The position numbers were made by a program, and so were the translations under genes. A DNA stretch of 64,000 nt, taken from contig NZ_JAAVUV010000019.1 in assembly GCF_018449635.1 (NCBI RefSeq), positions 1 to 64,000 of the forward strand, written 5' to 3'. This DNA is from Caballeronia sp. dw_276. Lineage in GTDB: Bacteria > Pseudomonadota > Gammaproteobacteria > Burkholderiales > Burkholderiaceae. Each line of letters begins with the position of its first letter. The first letter of the stretch is position 1. The notes under the pieces were generated by a model. It was not told the origin of the DNA and did no database searches. It was given only the letters and a program-made list of their open reading frames with translations. Positions 8,700 through 18,081 of this stretch are shown here, piece after piece.

Positions 8700-9109
8700 G
8701 CGAAAAAGCCCTGTATTCGTCGTATGCGGGCCTTGGCCGCGTTGCCATGATTAAGGGCGTTCCCCTCATGGCGGGCTTGGTGCTCTTCGGGATCAGCGTC
8801 GCGATTGCCATGGTGGGCGGCCTCGCCTTCGGCCCGGCGGGCTTTCTCCTGTTCGTCCCCTGCCTTGCACCGGTGATGTTCATCAAGCAGGTGTGTGCAA
8901 CCGACGACCAGGCGCTGAACATCTTGTTGCTTGAAGTGCGTTGCTTTCTTGGACGCACAAATGCCCGGATGTTTGGCAATACCTTCACGCTCAGCCCGAT
9001 GAAGTACGGCTATCGGCTCGACACGTTCAGAGCGGTATTTGAGCGCACGCCTTCGCTGGTGGCCCATGAGCAGTTTCGCGTCGCGTTCTCACAGCGCAAG
9101 GAAAACTGA
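8696..9109 (+). CDS. virB3: VirB3-like inner membrane channel protein
   Basis: A 137-residue protein starting at the ATG that overlaps the virB2 stop. Two adjacent hydrophobic segments (about 21-38 and 41-60) sit near the N-terminus and the rest is cytoplasmic, typical of VirB3. It works with VirB4 and VirB6 in the inner-membrane complex. Its stop overlaps the virB4 start (TGATG), matching the close functional tie between VirB3 and VirB4, which are fused in some systems. Confidence 0.88.
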   Translation: MSEKALYSSYAGLGRVAMIKGVPLMAGLVLFGISVAIAMVGGLAFGPAGFLLFVPCLAPVMFIKQVCATDDQALNILLLEVRCFLGRTNARMFGNTFTLSPMKYGYRLDTFRAVFERTPSLVAHEQFRVAFSQRKEN

Positions 9110-11550
9110 TGTCCATTTACGAAAAAATGAAACGTCAACCGGCAGTCGAAGACACGATGCCCAAGGTCGGCCATGCGGTGTCTGAGCACGTAACGAGCTG
9201 CGGAAACGATCGAACTTTGGGCGTCATTCGTCTGCCGGGCATCCCGTTTGAGTCGGCGACGGACTCCATTCTGGAAAGCCGCTTCGACTCCTTCAATCGC
9301 TTCTTGTCGTCTCTCGGCGCAACCAAAGGCAATCGACTGTCGATCACCACGACGCTCAAGCGCCGGCGTATGGCACACGACCAGACGTACGGGTTTCGCT
9401 CGTCGTTTATGAAGGACTTCAGCGAACAGTATCTCGCGCGTTTCAAAAAAACCGACTATTTCGAAAACACTTACTTTTTGAGCGTGGTGCTTAAGCACGA
9501 CGATCTCGCGGAAGGCGTGGCCGAGATGGAAGAGCTCTTGCAGACCATCGTAAAGGCCCTGAACGCGTACGACCCGGAGATCTTGTGCGCTTACGAGCGC
9601 AATGGCGTGATGTTTTCCGAAACCTTTGAATTCATCGGGGAGCTGATCAATGGCGTCGAGCGTCGGGTGCCGGTGACCGAGATGCCAGGCTACCAGGCGA
9701 TACCGAACGCGTGGATGCACTTCGGCTACGACGTTTTGGAAGTGCGCTCCGACAACAACACCAAATACGCAGTTTGCTATGACTTGAAGGATTTGCCGAA
9801 GAGCGGCTGGGGCCAGATGAATTCGCTGCTGACCGTGCCAGTCGAGTTCACCTTGACGCAATCGTTCGGATTTCTGGGCACGCATCAGGCGAACGCGAAG
9901 ATCGAAACACAGATTGGCAAGCTTACGTCGGTGCAAGACAAGGCCGTTCATCAAATTGATGACCTGAGTCACGCGCAGGCCCTACTCGCTGCGCGTGAGC
10001 TTGCGTTCGGTGATTACCACGGTGCGCTCGTGGTATACGGATCGAGTGCGCAGAAGGCAATCGAAAACGGGACTTACGTTGCTGCGCAGTCGCTCAATGA
10101 ATGCGGTGTGAGCTGGATGCCTGCGACCTTGTCGGCGCCAGTGACCTATTTCAGTCAGGTGCCAGGCGCGACAAAGAAGCCGCGCCCGAGTCCTCGGTCC
10201 ACCCGCACGCTGGCGTCGACGTCCTCCATGCACAACTACTCGACTGGCAAAGCGAGGGGCAATCCAATCGGCGACGGCACCGCGGTCATGCCACTGTCGA
10301 CCGTCGGCAAAGGGCGCTTTGACTTTAACTTTCACGCCTCGCTGCCCGACCAGGACAACACCGGCGAGAAGTTCGCAGGACATACCCTGATCCTTGGCGC
10401 GACCGGTACAGGAAAGACCACGCTGCAGCTATCGCTCGTTGGCTTTCTGGAGCGTTTTGACCCCAAGATCTTCGCCCTTGATCTTGACCGCGGGATGGAA
10501 ATTTTCATCCGAAACCTGGGCGGTGTGTACCTGCCACTTAGGGCCGGCGTCGATACCGGGCTCGCGCCGTTCGAACTGCCGCCAACAGAAGCAAATTTGC
10601 AATTTCTGTACAGCCTCGTGCGCTCGTGCGGCCGCGACTCTGCGGGCCAGATTGCGGACGCCGACGCGATCAAGGTGAAGAACGCGGTCGACGCGATCTA
10701 TGCGATCGAGCGCGTTGAAGATCGCGTATTCTCGCGCCTTCTCGAAAACATCGCGGATGACGGCACAACCAATTCCCTTTGGACGCGGCTATCGAAGTGG
10801 TGCCATGCAGCCGACGGTGAATTCGCTTGGGCGCTCGACAACGTTCCGAACGCGATGATCGACGTCACGAAGCAGCATCGCATCGGTTTCGATGTGACCG
10901 ACTTCTTGCAAAAAAACTATCAGCCGACCGAGCCGGTCCTTGCCTACTTGTTCTATCTCAAGAAGCTCATGCAGGAGAACGGCGGCTTGCTGGTGACGAT
11001 CGTCGAGGAATTCTGGCTACCGGCGCAGTACCCCGTGACGCAAGACCTGATTTTGAAATCACTCAAGACCGGTCGAAAGATTGAAGAGTTTGTGCTGCTT
11101 GTGTCGCAGTCGCCTGAAGACGCTATTAATTGCCCGATCTTTGCCGCGATCCAACAGCAGACGGCCACAAAAATCTACCTGCCGAACCCTGACGCGCGAT
11201 TCGAAGCATACGAAGCGTGCAACATGAACCGCAAAGAGTTCGACGTGCTCAAGAGCCTCGACAAGGAATCTCGTACGTTTCTTATCAAGCAGAGCAACCA
11301 GTCGGTGTTTGCGACGCTCGATCTGTTTGGAATGTCGGACGCTCTCGCGGTTCTCTCAGGGACGACCGACAACATTCCGATCTGGGACGAGGTGTGGACC
11401 GAATACGGCCCTGACATCGACAAGTGCATGGCGGTTTTTCAGACGCGGCGCAAGGGCAAGAAGAACGCGGCCAAGTTCGATCGGCACGCGATGGCTGATT
11501 CGCAGGTACCTGCGCACGCTGTCGGCATCGAGGAAGGCGCGACATCATGA
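9109..11550 (+). CDS. virB4: VirB4-like T4SS ATPase
   Basis: An 813-residue cytoplasmic ATPase that energises pilus biogenesis and substrate transfer. Walker A is GATGTGKT at 430-437 (Lys436); a Walker B-type segment precedes VTIVEEFWLPAQ (about 629-640), with downstream motifs including LVSQSPEDA. The N-terminal half (about 1-400) is the CagE/TrbE/VirB family domain. Length is normal. Overlaps with virB3 and virB6 show tight coupling. Large ORFs on the opposite strand in this gene are shadows. Confidence 0.95.
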   Translation: MSIYEKMKRQPAVEDTMPKVGHAVSEHVTSCGNDRTLGVIRLPGIPFESATDSILESRFDSFNRFLSSLGATKGNRLSITTTLKRRRMAHDQTYGFRSSFMKDFSEQYLARFKKTDYFENTYFLSVVLKHDDLAEGVAEMEELLQTIVKALNAYDPEILCAYERNGVMFSETFEFIGELINGVERRVPVTEMPGYQAIPNAWMHFGYDVLEVRSDNNTKYAVCYDLKDLPKSGWGQMNSLLTVPVEFTLTQSFGFLGTHQANAKIETQIGKLTSVQDKAVHQIDDLSHAQALLAARELAFGDYHGALVVYGSSAQKAIENGTYVAAQSLNECGVSWMPATLSAPVTYFSQVPGATKKPRPSPRSTRTLASTSSMHNYSTGKARGNPIGDGTAVMPLSTVGKGRFDFNFHASLPDQDNTGEKFAGHTLILGATGTGKTTLQLSLVGFLERFDPKIFALDLDRGMEIFIRNLGGVYLPLRAGVDTGLAPFELPPTEANLQFLYSLVRSCGRDSAGQIADADAIKVKNAVDAIYAIERVEDRVFSRLLENIADDGTTNSLWTRLSKWCHAADGEFAWALDNVPNAMIDVTKQHRIGFDVTDFLQKNYQPTEPVLAYLFYLKKLMQENGGLLVTIVEEFWLPAQYPVTQDLILKSLKTGRKIEEFVLLVSQSPEDAINCPIFAAIQQQTATKIYLPNPDARFEAYEACNMNRKEFDVLKSLDKESRTFLIKQSNQSVFATLDLFGMSDALAVLSGTTDNIPIWDEVWTEYGPDIDKCMAVFQTRRKGKKNAAKFDRHAMADSQVPAHAVGIEEGATS

Positions 11551-12479
11551 GTGTCATTCCGACCAATGTCGTTGTCTTTCAGCCGTTGATCACCATGTTC
11601 GACAACACGGTAAATCAAACCATCGTGACGGGATCTGCAAACCTGATCTCGCTGATCAGCCCCTTAGTCGCGGCAGGGCTCGGGGTCTATATGTTGCTGA
11701 TCATGACGTCATATTGGCGGGGTGCAACCGACCAGCCGGTGTTGGATTTTTTCATGCGCTTTGCCGCGTGGGGACTCATCATCACCGCCGGCTTGAACAT
11801 CCAGTACTACACCGAGTATGTCGTACCGTTTTTCAATGGCCTTGGCGACGACGTCGCGCAAGCGATTACGAACAGTCCTACGTCGGGCACGGCGTTGGAT
11901 ACGGTGCTGAACGCATACCTCACCGCGATCAAGACCATGTTCGGCGCGTTGACCTGGAGTGATATCGGCGGGTACATCACCGCCACCATTATGGCACTCG
12001 TGATTTTGCTGGTGGGTATGCCATTCCTTGCCATTGCTGCGGCGTACATCATCCTTGCGAAATTTGCCTTGGGGCTTCTTCTCGCGATCGGGCCCATGTT
12101 CATCGCCTCGGCGCTATTTCCTGGCACGCGTAAGTTCTTCGAGGCGTGGACAGCGCAGTGTCTGAACTACGCAATCCTGACTGCGCTCTTCGCTGCGGCC
12201 GGCGCGATCGAGGTGAATTTTGCGCTCAACAACCTGCCCGTTGGGTCGTTCAGTGACCTTCTCACCACGGCCAAGATGGCGATGATGGGCATCGTCTTCT
12301 GGATCGTTTCGATGAATCTGCCCGCACTTGCATCCGCACTCGCGGGCGGTGTCGGTATATCCGCAATGGCGCAGCATTCTGGGCCGTTTGCGAAGCTCGC
12401 GGGTAAAGGCATCGGGAAGGCATTTCAAGCCGCAAAGATGCGAGCCGGCCGCGGGAGCGGCGGTTCAATCGATGGCTAA
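11547..12479 (+). CDS. virB6: VirB6-like polytopic channel protein
   Basis: A 310-residue membrane protein with at least five hydrophobic helices (about 30-52, 67-82, 147-172, 177-198, 213-236 and 254-280) and the TrbL/VirB6 pattern, including a Gly-rich C-terminus. It forms the inner membrane part of the translocation channel. It overlaps virB4 by ATGA. In the common virB order VirB5 comes before VirB6; here VirB6 directly follows VirB4. Confidence 0.88.
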   Translation: MSVIPTNVVVFQPLITMFDNTVNQTIVTGSANLISLISPLVAAGLGVYMLLIMTSYWRGATDQPVLDFFMRFAAWGLIITAGLNIQYYTEYVVPFFNGLGDDVAQAITNSPTSGTALDTVLNAYLTAIKTMFGALTWSDIGGYITATIMALVILLVGMPFLAIAAAYIILAKFALGLLLAIGPMFIASALFPGTRKFFEAWTAQCLNYAILTALFAAAGAIEVNFALNNLPVGSFSDLLTTAKMAMMGIVFWIVSMNLPALASALAGGVGISAMAQHSGPFAKLAGKGIGKAFQAAKMRAGRGSGGSIDG

Positions 12480-12513
12480 CCGAATCAAGTACTGAACGAC
12501 AGAGGAAATGGAT

Positions 12514-13188
12514 ATGAAGCGAAACCTTTGGAAAAGCGTTAGACATGCTCGTCAAATCGCGCTTTTGACGGGGTGTGTGGTCGCACTCCACGGCGCACCG
12601 TCATTTGCGCAAGGCATCCCTGTTATTAGCGTGAGCGAGTTAGCGCAGGACCTCGTGATGGCGAAGAGCCTCCAGTCACAGCTTGTCACGATGCAAAGCC
12701 AGTACACCTCGCTCGTGGGAAATCGCGGTCTGGGTCAGATCCTCAACAATCCGTCGCTGACCAGCTACCTACCGTCGCAATGGCAATCGGTCTATACGCA
12801 GGTTAAGTCAGGGCAATTGCAGGGGTTAACCAGTGCCGCGCAGCAGGTCGAAAATCAGGAAGGAATGACGGCGAGTTCTCCGACTCAGCAACGCTACAAC
12901 GACGTATTGGCCACGAACAAGGCGATCACGATGCAGGCATATCAGTCGTCGGCAGACCGCTTACAGAACATCCAAAACCTGATGCAGCAGTCCGATCTAA
13001 CGCAAGACCCAGCGGCAAAAGCGGATCTACAAAATCGGCTGCAATCCGAAAACGCGATGATTCAGAACGAGCAAACCCGGCTAAACCTCGCATCGCACCT
13101 TCAGGACGTTGAGACCACGCTTGCGCAAAAGCAGGCCGCCGAAACGTTTCGATCGCAAATGATGGGCGACGCCGCGCCTACCCCATAA
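12514..13188 (+). CDS. virB5: VirB5-like minor pilin
   Basis: A 224-residue exported protein with a signal peptide (about 1-30, ...CVVALHGAPSFAQG) and a long Gln/Ser/Asn-rich alpha-helical mature region, the usual VirB5/TraC character (pilus tip adhesin). The start at MKRNLW was chosen because the AGAGG site is about eight bases upstream; an ATG two codons earlier (12508) is too close to it. It is placed after virB6 rather than before it. The lipoprotein gene downstream may be part of the same surface module. Confidence 0.85.
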   Translation: MKRNLWKSVRHARQIALLTGCVVALHGAPSFAQGIPVISVSELAQDLVMAKSLQSQLVTMQSQYTSLVGNRGLGQILNNPSLTSYLPSQWQSVYTQVKSGQLQGLTSAAQQVENQEGMTASSPTQQRYNDVLATNKAITMQAYQSSADRLQNIQNLMQQSDLTQDPAAKADLQNRLQSENAMIQNEQTRLNLASHLQDVETTLAQKQAAETFRSQMMGDAAPTP

Positions 13189-13237
13189 GCAGCGATGGCT
13201 CGCGTGCTCAATATTTAATACATTGGACTCAATCACC

Positions 13238-13561
13238 ATGAAAACAAAAATTCTTCTTTCACTTGTCGTCGCCCTGCCTCTGGTGCTCGCCGGCTGTAAG
13301 CAATCCGGTGATCAGTACGTTGGAACCTGGACAAAGGTGTCGGGAAATGGCCCGGATCTGTCGATCCTCAAGCACGACAACGTCTTTGTCATTAAGGAAT
13401 CTGTGCAGGCGCTGACCGGTGAATACCCGACGTATGCGGGTGAGATGGACGGCGATGTACTGGTTGCAAACCGGGGCTATAGCACTGAGCGATTCATTAT
13501 CGATAAGACCAATGGTCATCTGATTCGCCCTGGCGAGGAGCTGGAGCACACGTCGAAATAA
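13238..13561 (+). CDS. Small lipoprotein, possible entry-exclusion factor
   Basis: A 107-residue lipoprotein. The signal peptide ends with lipobox LVLAGC, so the mature protein should begin with a lipidated Cys at about residue 19. The mature part (Q-Y-V-G-T-W-T-K-V...) looks like a small beta-rich domain. In IncN/IncW-type clusters a small entry-exclusion lipoprotein (Eex) lies next to virB5/virB6, so this is a candidate Eex by position; sequence alone does not prove it. It is not the VirB7 protein, which is encoded separately just downstream. Confidence 0.75.
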   Translation: MKTKILLSLVVALPLVLAGCKQSGDQYVGTWTKVSGNGPDLSILKHDNVFVIKESVQALTGEYPTYAGEMDGDVLVANRGYSTERFIIDKTNGHLIRPGEELEHTSK

Positions 13562-13643
13562 GCGCTTGGTCGGCGGGGATGACTTCGTTAGCCCCCGCCG
13601 GTCGCCGTAAATTCGTTCCGCTCACCCATGGAGTTTTGGACCT

Positions 13644-13805
13644 ATGAAAGCCTTATCGATCAGCGCACTCGTCGTCGCGTTCCTAGCAGGGTGCTCTCCG
13701 CCCCAGCCACCTCAACCGTCGGGTGCATGGGTGCCCGTCAATCATCCGCCGTCGTCGCCGCCGTCATCCTCAGTGCCATTGTCGACCGCGCCCAAGGGAG
13801 TATGA
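13644..13805 (+). CDS. virB7: VirB7-like lipoprotein, 53 aa
   Basis: A 53-residue lipoprotein easily missed because of its size. The signal peptide MKALSISALVVAFLAGC carries lipobox FLAGC with the acylated Cys at 17. The mature peptide is Pro/Ser-rich (SPPQPPQPS...HPPSSPPSSS), typical of VirB7, which anchors VirB9 to the outer membrane in the core complex. Its stop overlaps the virB8 ATG by ATGA, and virB8-B9-B10 follow in standard order. Identification rests on lipobox, length, composition and position. Confidence 0.85.
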   Translation: MKALSISALVVAFLAGCSPPQPPQPSGAWVPVNHPPSSPPSSSVPLSTAPKGV

Positions 13806-14692
13806 CCATGTTTTCAAAACGCAAGCACTCGCCTGGTTCCGAGCTTGTGATGAGCAGCGCTGCCGTTGCCGCACCCGACGCCGGGGAAGCTCCGACGAGC
13901 GACAAGAACGGACCTGCGATCGCAACCGGGCGTTGGTACTTGCAGCAGGCGTTGAAGTTCGAAACGTCTAAGCAGGAGCAACAAGCCAAGCAAACCAAAC
14001 TTGCGTGGCGTGTTGCGATCGGCATGGGTGCAATCGCTGTCGTATCTATTATTGGCTCGGTAGCTTTAGTACAACTAAAGAGGCCTAATCCACCTGCCGT
14101 GTTGCGCATGAACGATACGACGGGTGTTGTCGACGTGTTGAACGTGACACCGAACACCCGGGAGATCTTCACCGAGAAGAACGATCGAGCTGATTTGCGC
14201 CGCTATGTCGAGATGCGCGAAAGCTACGACTGGGAAACGATTCAGGACATGTTCGATGCCGTCAAGCTCATGTCGGCCGACAAGGAGCGTGACCAGTTCA
14301 TCTCCATGTACGCGTTGGCTAACGCCCCGCAGAAAGTGCTCAAAGACCAGTACCGCGTCATCGCGCGCGTGGGTGCAATCACGTTCGTCGGGAGCACCGC
14401 TCAGGTGTTCTTCTCGCGCAAGCTGATGTCGCTGAGCGGCACCATGCCGCCCAAGACGGAGTACTGGGTTGCGACCATTGCGTACCGGCACGACCATCTT
14501 CCGGAAAAGGCGAGTGAGCTTGAAATGGATCCGACAGGTTTTCGTGTAACCAGCTACGTAGTCGACCGCGACTGGACGCGAGCGTCTGACGCCCCTGCCC
14601 CTGTGCTACCCGCTCCAACCGGCCTGCATCCTGTGTCCCCGGTAGCCGCCGGCACCGCGGCGGCCAATGGTCTGCGAGGTACTGCGCAATGA
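13802..14692 (+). CDS. virB8: VirB8-like assembly protein
   Basis: A 296-residue bitopic protein with a cytoplasmic N-terminal tail, one membrane helix (about 70-90) and a periplasmic NTF2-like domain (about 100-250) containing the VirB8 landmark ESYDWETIQ. It nucleates the inner membrane part of the secretion channel. The ATG overlaps virB7; an ATG two codons later is possible. An extension upstream in the same frame has no ribosome binding site. The last 40 residues are Pro/Ala-rich. The stop overlaps virB9. Confidence 0.92.
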   Translation: MTMFSKRKHSPGSELVMSSAAVAAPDAGEAPTSDKNGPAIATGRWYLQQALKFETSKQEQQAKQTKLAWRVAIGMGAIAVVSIIGSVALVQLKRPNPPAVLRMNDTTGVVDVLNVTPNTREIFTEKNDRADLRRYVEMRESYDWETIQDMFDAVKLMSADKERDQFISMYALANAPQKVLKDQYRVIARVGAITFVGSTAQVFFSRKLMSLSGTMPPKTEYWVATIAYRHDHLPEKASELEMDPTGFRVTSYVVDRDWTRASDAPAPVLPAPTGLHPVSPVAAGTAAANGLRGTAQ

Positions 14693-15549
14693 CCAGCAGA
14701 TTGCAATCGCGCGAATCGAAATGCCGCTTTCGCGCGAACGCGCTGGCCGCATCCTCGGTCATTGCGGCCGCCCTGTGCGCCCTCCCCGCCCATGCGTTGA
14801 CGACGCCTGGGCCCTGCGGCGCCGACGCTCATATCCGATGCGCCGTGTTTGATTCGAGCGAAGTCTACCGGGTGCCATTTCGGGCCGGTACCGCAACGCT
14901 TATACAGCTGGAGCCGGGCGAAGTGATCGACGGTCCCGCGTCCGGAATGGGCATGGGCGATTCGAAAGCCTGGAAGGTGGGCGCAAAGAGCAACTGGATC
15001 TTGTTCAAGCCTACTGAGGCGCATGCGGATACCAATCTGATTGTGGTCACAGACCGCCGGCGCTATGCAATCGAGCTCGTGAGTGCTGATCGAGGCGAAG
15101 CCGCCGTGTGGTCGTTGAACTTCACGTATCCGGACACGCGCTCGCGCGAGGCACAAGCAGCAGCCAGGAAACAGGCGCTGGCTGCTGATCGTGCACGCAG
15201 CAGCGCGGCGACCTCCCTTCACGCGAACGAAAACTACGACATGCAGGGCGACACAGTGCTCGCGCCCACCTTGATGTGGGATGACGGTCGTTTCACGTAT
15301 TTCCGATATGCCACCACCCGCGACCTGCCCGACATCAACCGTGTGCTGCCGGACGGATCGGAAGCGTTGGTTAATTCGCATGTCGATGGTGACACGGTCG
15401 TGGTGCACCAAACGGCGGCCAAATTCATGTTGCGGCTGGGGAAGTCGGTGCTGGGGGTTCGCAACAACGGCTATACGCCTGATGGTCAGTTCAATACGAC
15501 CGGCACCGCGGTTCCCGGCACCGTGCGGATCACGAAGGAGCATGAGTAA
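14689..15549 (+). CDS. virB9: VirB9-like outer membrane core protein
   Basis: A 286-residue periplasmic/outer-membrane protein. An N-terminal signal region (about 15-36, ending LPAHA) is followed by the VirB9/CagX N-terminal beta domain with DSSEVYRVPF, and the C-terminal domain with PTLMWDDGRFTYFRY...LPDINRV. It pairs with VirB7 in the outer ring of the core complex and supports VirB10. It overlaps virB8 (ATGA) and virB10 by one base (TAATG). Length and motifs are normal. Confidence 0.94.
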   Translation: MTSRLQSRESKCRFRANALAASSVIAAALCALPAHALTTPGPCGADAHIRCAVFDSSEVYRVPFRAGTATLIQLEPGEVIDGPASGMGMGDSKAWKVGAKSNWILFKPTEAHADTNLIVVTDRRRYAIELVSADRGEAAVWSLNFTYPDTRSREAQAAARKQALAADRARSSAATSLHANENYDMQGDTVLAPTLMWDDGRFTYFRYATTRDLPDINRVLPDGSEALVNSHVDGDTVVVHQTAAKFMLRLGKSVLGVRNNGYTPDGQFNTTGTAVPGTVRITKEHE

Positions 15550-16838
15550 TGAACGGAATCGAATCTAGCGCGGGGCATGATGGCCACGGCAACGATGGCG
15601 AAGGCAATGCATCGGGCATGTCGTCGATATCTAATGAGGCGGGTGCGGCCGGCGCAGCGAACATGGCCGGCGACCGCGGAATGCCGAACCTCAAGCAAAC
15701 GCGCAAGAAAGCGAATGTCAACAAATTGACGGCCGTCGCGATCGCCGTAATCGCGCTTGCTACGGTGACACTAGGCGGTGCGATGTTCGCCAAGCGCTTG
15801 CAGGACCAGCACAACCAGGCCAAGGCCGATGCGCGAACGGCGCCGAAAGAAATGGGCGCCGACACGGGGCATGATTTTTCGGTAGATGCAGACCGCTTGA
15901 AGCGCGAGAAGGCAGCGGCCGCCGAACAGGCATCGATCTCAGCCGCCCAGTCAGGCGCGTCAATGCCCGTGCCAAGCGGTGCACCGGCAAGCGCTGCCGC
16001 CGTGACAAGCGTCGGCGGTCATGCGGAGGCGGCCGCCCAAAGCGCGCCACACATCGAGACCGTTGCGGAGCGCCGTCTCGATGGAGACGTGTTGCTGAAC
16101 AACGGCGACGACAAAGGCGGTAGTGGCGCTACGAATGGCACCAGAAATAGCGATGGAAAGAGCGCAAGACTTGTCCCTGTCGTCGCGCGCGGTGTCGCCG
16201 GCGGACTGGATGACCGTCTCACCCCTTCGGCCTTGCCCAGCGTCAAGGCGAGCTTCCTGCCTGATCTGGACTATCTCCTCAAGCGCGGCATCATCATTTC
16301 TTGTGCCCAGAAAACCAAGATCGTCACGACCTATTCAGGCATGACCTCGTGCATCGTCACTCAGGACGTGTATTCCGCTGACGGTCGGACACTCTTGGTC
16401 GAGCGTGGCAGTGAGGCCACTGGCGAGCAGCGCACCGCCCTCATGCAGGGCCAGGCGCGGATCTTCGTCCTGTGGTCGCGCATCGATATGCCCAACGGCG
16501 TCACGATCCCGCTCGACTCGCCTGGTTCCGACTCCCTTGGCGCAAGCGGCCTCGAAGCCTATGTCGACAATCATTTCTGGGACCGTTTCGGCGGCGCCAT
16601 CATGGTGAGCCTCATTGGCGACTTCGGACAGGCCGCGAGCAATCGGTCGCTCGGCAGTGGCAACAATCAAATCCAATTTTCTAATACCTCGTCTGCGGGC
16701 CAGAGTCTGGCCGACGACACCCTCAAAAACACCGTCGATATCCCGCCGACCGCGTACTCGAATCAGGGTTCCGCGTTGAACATTTTCGTGGCACGCGATG
16801 TGGACTTCAGGAGCGTCTATGACCTCGAACACCAGTAG
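15549..16838 (+). CDS. virB10: VirB10-like core complex scaffold
   Basis: A 429-residue protein with a cytoplasmic N-terminus, one transmembrane helix at about 57-80, a long Ala/Ser-rich periplasmic linker and the C-terminal TrbI-type barrel (about 215-429), including RGSEATGEQRTALMQGQARIF-type and DRFGGAIMVSLIGDF motifs around the antenna. It spans both membranes and senses ATPase energy. (Residue strings are quoted only in part.) The 3' end overlaps virB11 by 20 bases. Confidence 0.94.
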   Translation: MNGIESSAGHDGHGNDGEGNASGMSSISNEAGAAGAANMAGDRGMPNLKQTRKKANVNKLTAVAIAVIALATVTLGGAMFAKRLQDQHNQAKADARTAPKEMGADTGHDFSVDADRLKREKAAAAEQASISAAQSGASMPVPSGAPASAAAVTSVGGHAEAAAQSAPHIETVAERRLDGDVLLNNGDDKGGSGATNGTRNSDGKSARLVPVVARGVAGGLDDRLTPSALPSVKASFLPDLDYLLKRGIIISCAQKTKIVTTYSGMTSCIVTQDVYSADGRTLLVERGSEATGEQRTALMQGQARIFVLWSRIDMPNGVTIPLDSPGSDSLGASGLEAYVDNHFWDRFGGAIMVSLIGDFGQAASNRSLGSGNNQIQFSNTSSAGQSLADDTLKNTVDIPPTAYSNQGSALNIFVARDVDFRSVYDLEHQ

Positions 16839-17955
16839 TCATGTGGGGTCGACCCATTTTGATTCGAGCAAAACGGTCCGCAGCTATCTCGGGTCAACGG
16901 GCATTGCCGAAAAAATGGTGACACCCGGTGTCACCGAAGTGACGATCAACCGCCCTCACGAGATCTGGACCGAGACGGTCGACGGATGGCAGCAACATGC
17001 AGCGCCCGCGCTGTCGTTCGATCTTTGTAAGAAGCTGGCGGACGCGGTGACGATCTACAACAAGGCGACCCCGCCTCTGTCAGCCCTCGCGCCGATCAAG
17101 CCGGTGCGCTTGCCCGACGGCGAACGCGGCCAGGTCATGACTGCGCCCGCGTGCGAGCCGGGAACCGTCTCGATGACCATCCGGGTTCCGAGCACGGTTC
17201 GCTTTTCCAAAGACGATTATGTTCGGGCGGGCACGCTAACAGGGTTTGTGGATGTATCTCCGTCGGTGCTGGCGGCATCGGCCGCGGTACGGCGTATGCC
17301 TGGCTTGTTGGATGACGGTGTTCGGGATGCTGCACCCATCGAATTCGTGCCGGCCGGCGTCACGCTTGCGCCCTTCGAGCTGGAGATGCTTGCGGCGAAA
17401 GCAACGCGCAACGTTCCGCGGCTATTCGAGCTTGCGATCAAGCACAAGCTCAACATCGTGACGGTCGGTGGTGTCGGGTCCGGCAAGACGACCCTCATGA
17501 AAATGTTGGCCGATCTCGTGCCACCCACCACGCGCATTGGCACGATCGAAGACACGCACGAACTGTCGTTGCCGAACCATCCCAACCACGTCCACATGTT
17601 CTTTAGCGACAGCTTGCCGGCGAAAGAAATCGTCCGCTCGACGCTGCGCATGAAATTCGACCGCGTGTTCTTGACCGAGCTGCGCGGCGATGAAACGTGG
17701 GATTACCTTACGCTGCTCAATACCGGTACCGATGGCGGAATGACTTCCGTGCATGCGAACGATTGTGCGTCTGCCTTCTCGCGGATCGCGACACTGGTCA
17801 AGGCAAGCCAGGTTGGCCAGACGCTGGACTGGAGCTACATCCTGCACGAGGTGAAGACCACGATCGACCTGGTGCTCTTCATGGAAAAGAAGCGCCTGAC
17901 CCAGATCCATTACGACCCGGTTGAGAAGTGGAAGCTTTTGCGGGGGCTCGCATAA
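16819..17955 (+). CDS. virB11: VirB11-like hexameric ATPase
   Basis: A 378-residue T4SS traffic ATPase of the GspE/PilT superfamily. Walker A is GGVGSGKT (217-224, Lys223); the Asp box TIEDTHEL and the Walker B/His-box region FLTELRGDETWDYL...GMTSVHAND follow. It switches VirB4/VirD4 between pilus building and DNA transfer. The start chosen (MTSNTSSH) overlaps virB10; a possible upstream start lacks a ribosome binding site. The stop TAA touches the ATG of a 41-aa ORF. Confidence 0.95.
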   Translation: MTSNTSSHVGSTHFDSSKTVRSYLGSTGIAEKMVTPGVTEVTINRPHEIWTETVDGWQQHAAPALSFDLCKKLADAVTIYNKATPPLSALAPIKPVRLPDGERGQVMTAPACEPGTVSMTIRVPSTVRFSKDDYVRAGTLTGFVDVSPSVLAASAAVRRMPGLLDDGVRDAAPIEFVPAGVTLAPFELEMLAAKATRNVPRLFELAIKHKLNIVTVGGVGSGKTTLMKMLADLVPPTTRIGTIEDTHELSLPNHPNHVHMFFSDSLPAKEIVRSTLRMKFDRVFLTELRGDETWDYLTLLNTGTDGGMTSVHANDCASAFSRIATLVKASQVGQTLDWSYILHEVKTTIDLVLFMEKKRLTQIHYDPVEKWKLLRGLA

Positions 17956-18081
17956 ATGACCGATGCGATAGGCCCTTGTTTCCAATTGACGCTGCGTCCG
18001 GGTTGGTCGCAGCCGGTGACTGGACCACTCGGATGTTTAGTCCCGGCGATGCTGTCAGCTGCGTTTAGGTCACGGACATGA
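17956..18081 (+). CDS. 41-aa ORF bridging virB11 and virD4
   Basis: A 41-codon ORF whose ATG follows the virB11 stop directly and whose TGA overlaps the virD4 ATG (ATGA). It fills the whole gap. The peptide (starts MTDAIGPCFQLTLRPGW) has no signal or membrane segment and is not recognised. It is either a small protein or a coupling ORF that carries ribosomes from virB11 to virD4. The precise fit at both ends is the main evidence; coding is otherwise unproven. Confidence 0.45.
   Translation: MTDAIGPCFQLTLRPGWSQPVTGPLGCLVPAMLSAAFRSRT

Noticed and set aside
9010..9972. 320-aa antisense ORF within virB3/virB4
   Set aside because: virB4 is clearly coding on the + strand; the antisense frame is open because of high GC content and shows no motif.
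14554..15543. 329-aa antisense ORF over virB9
   Set aside because: virB9 motifs and coupling on the + strand are decisive; the antisense text is Arg/Gly-rich without structure.
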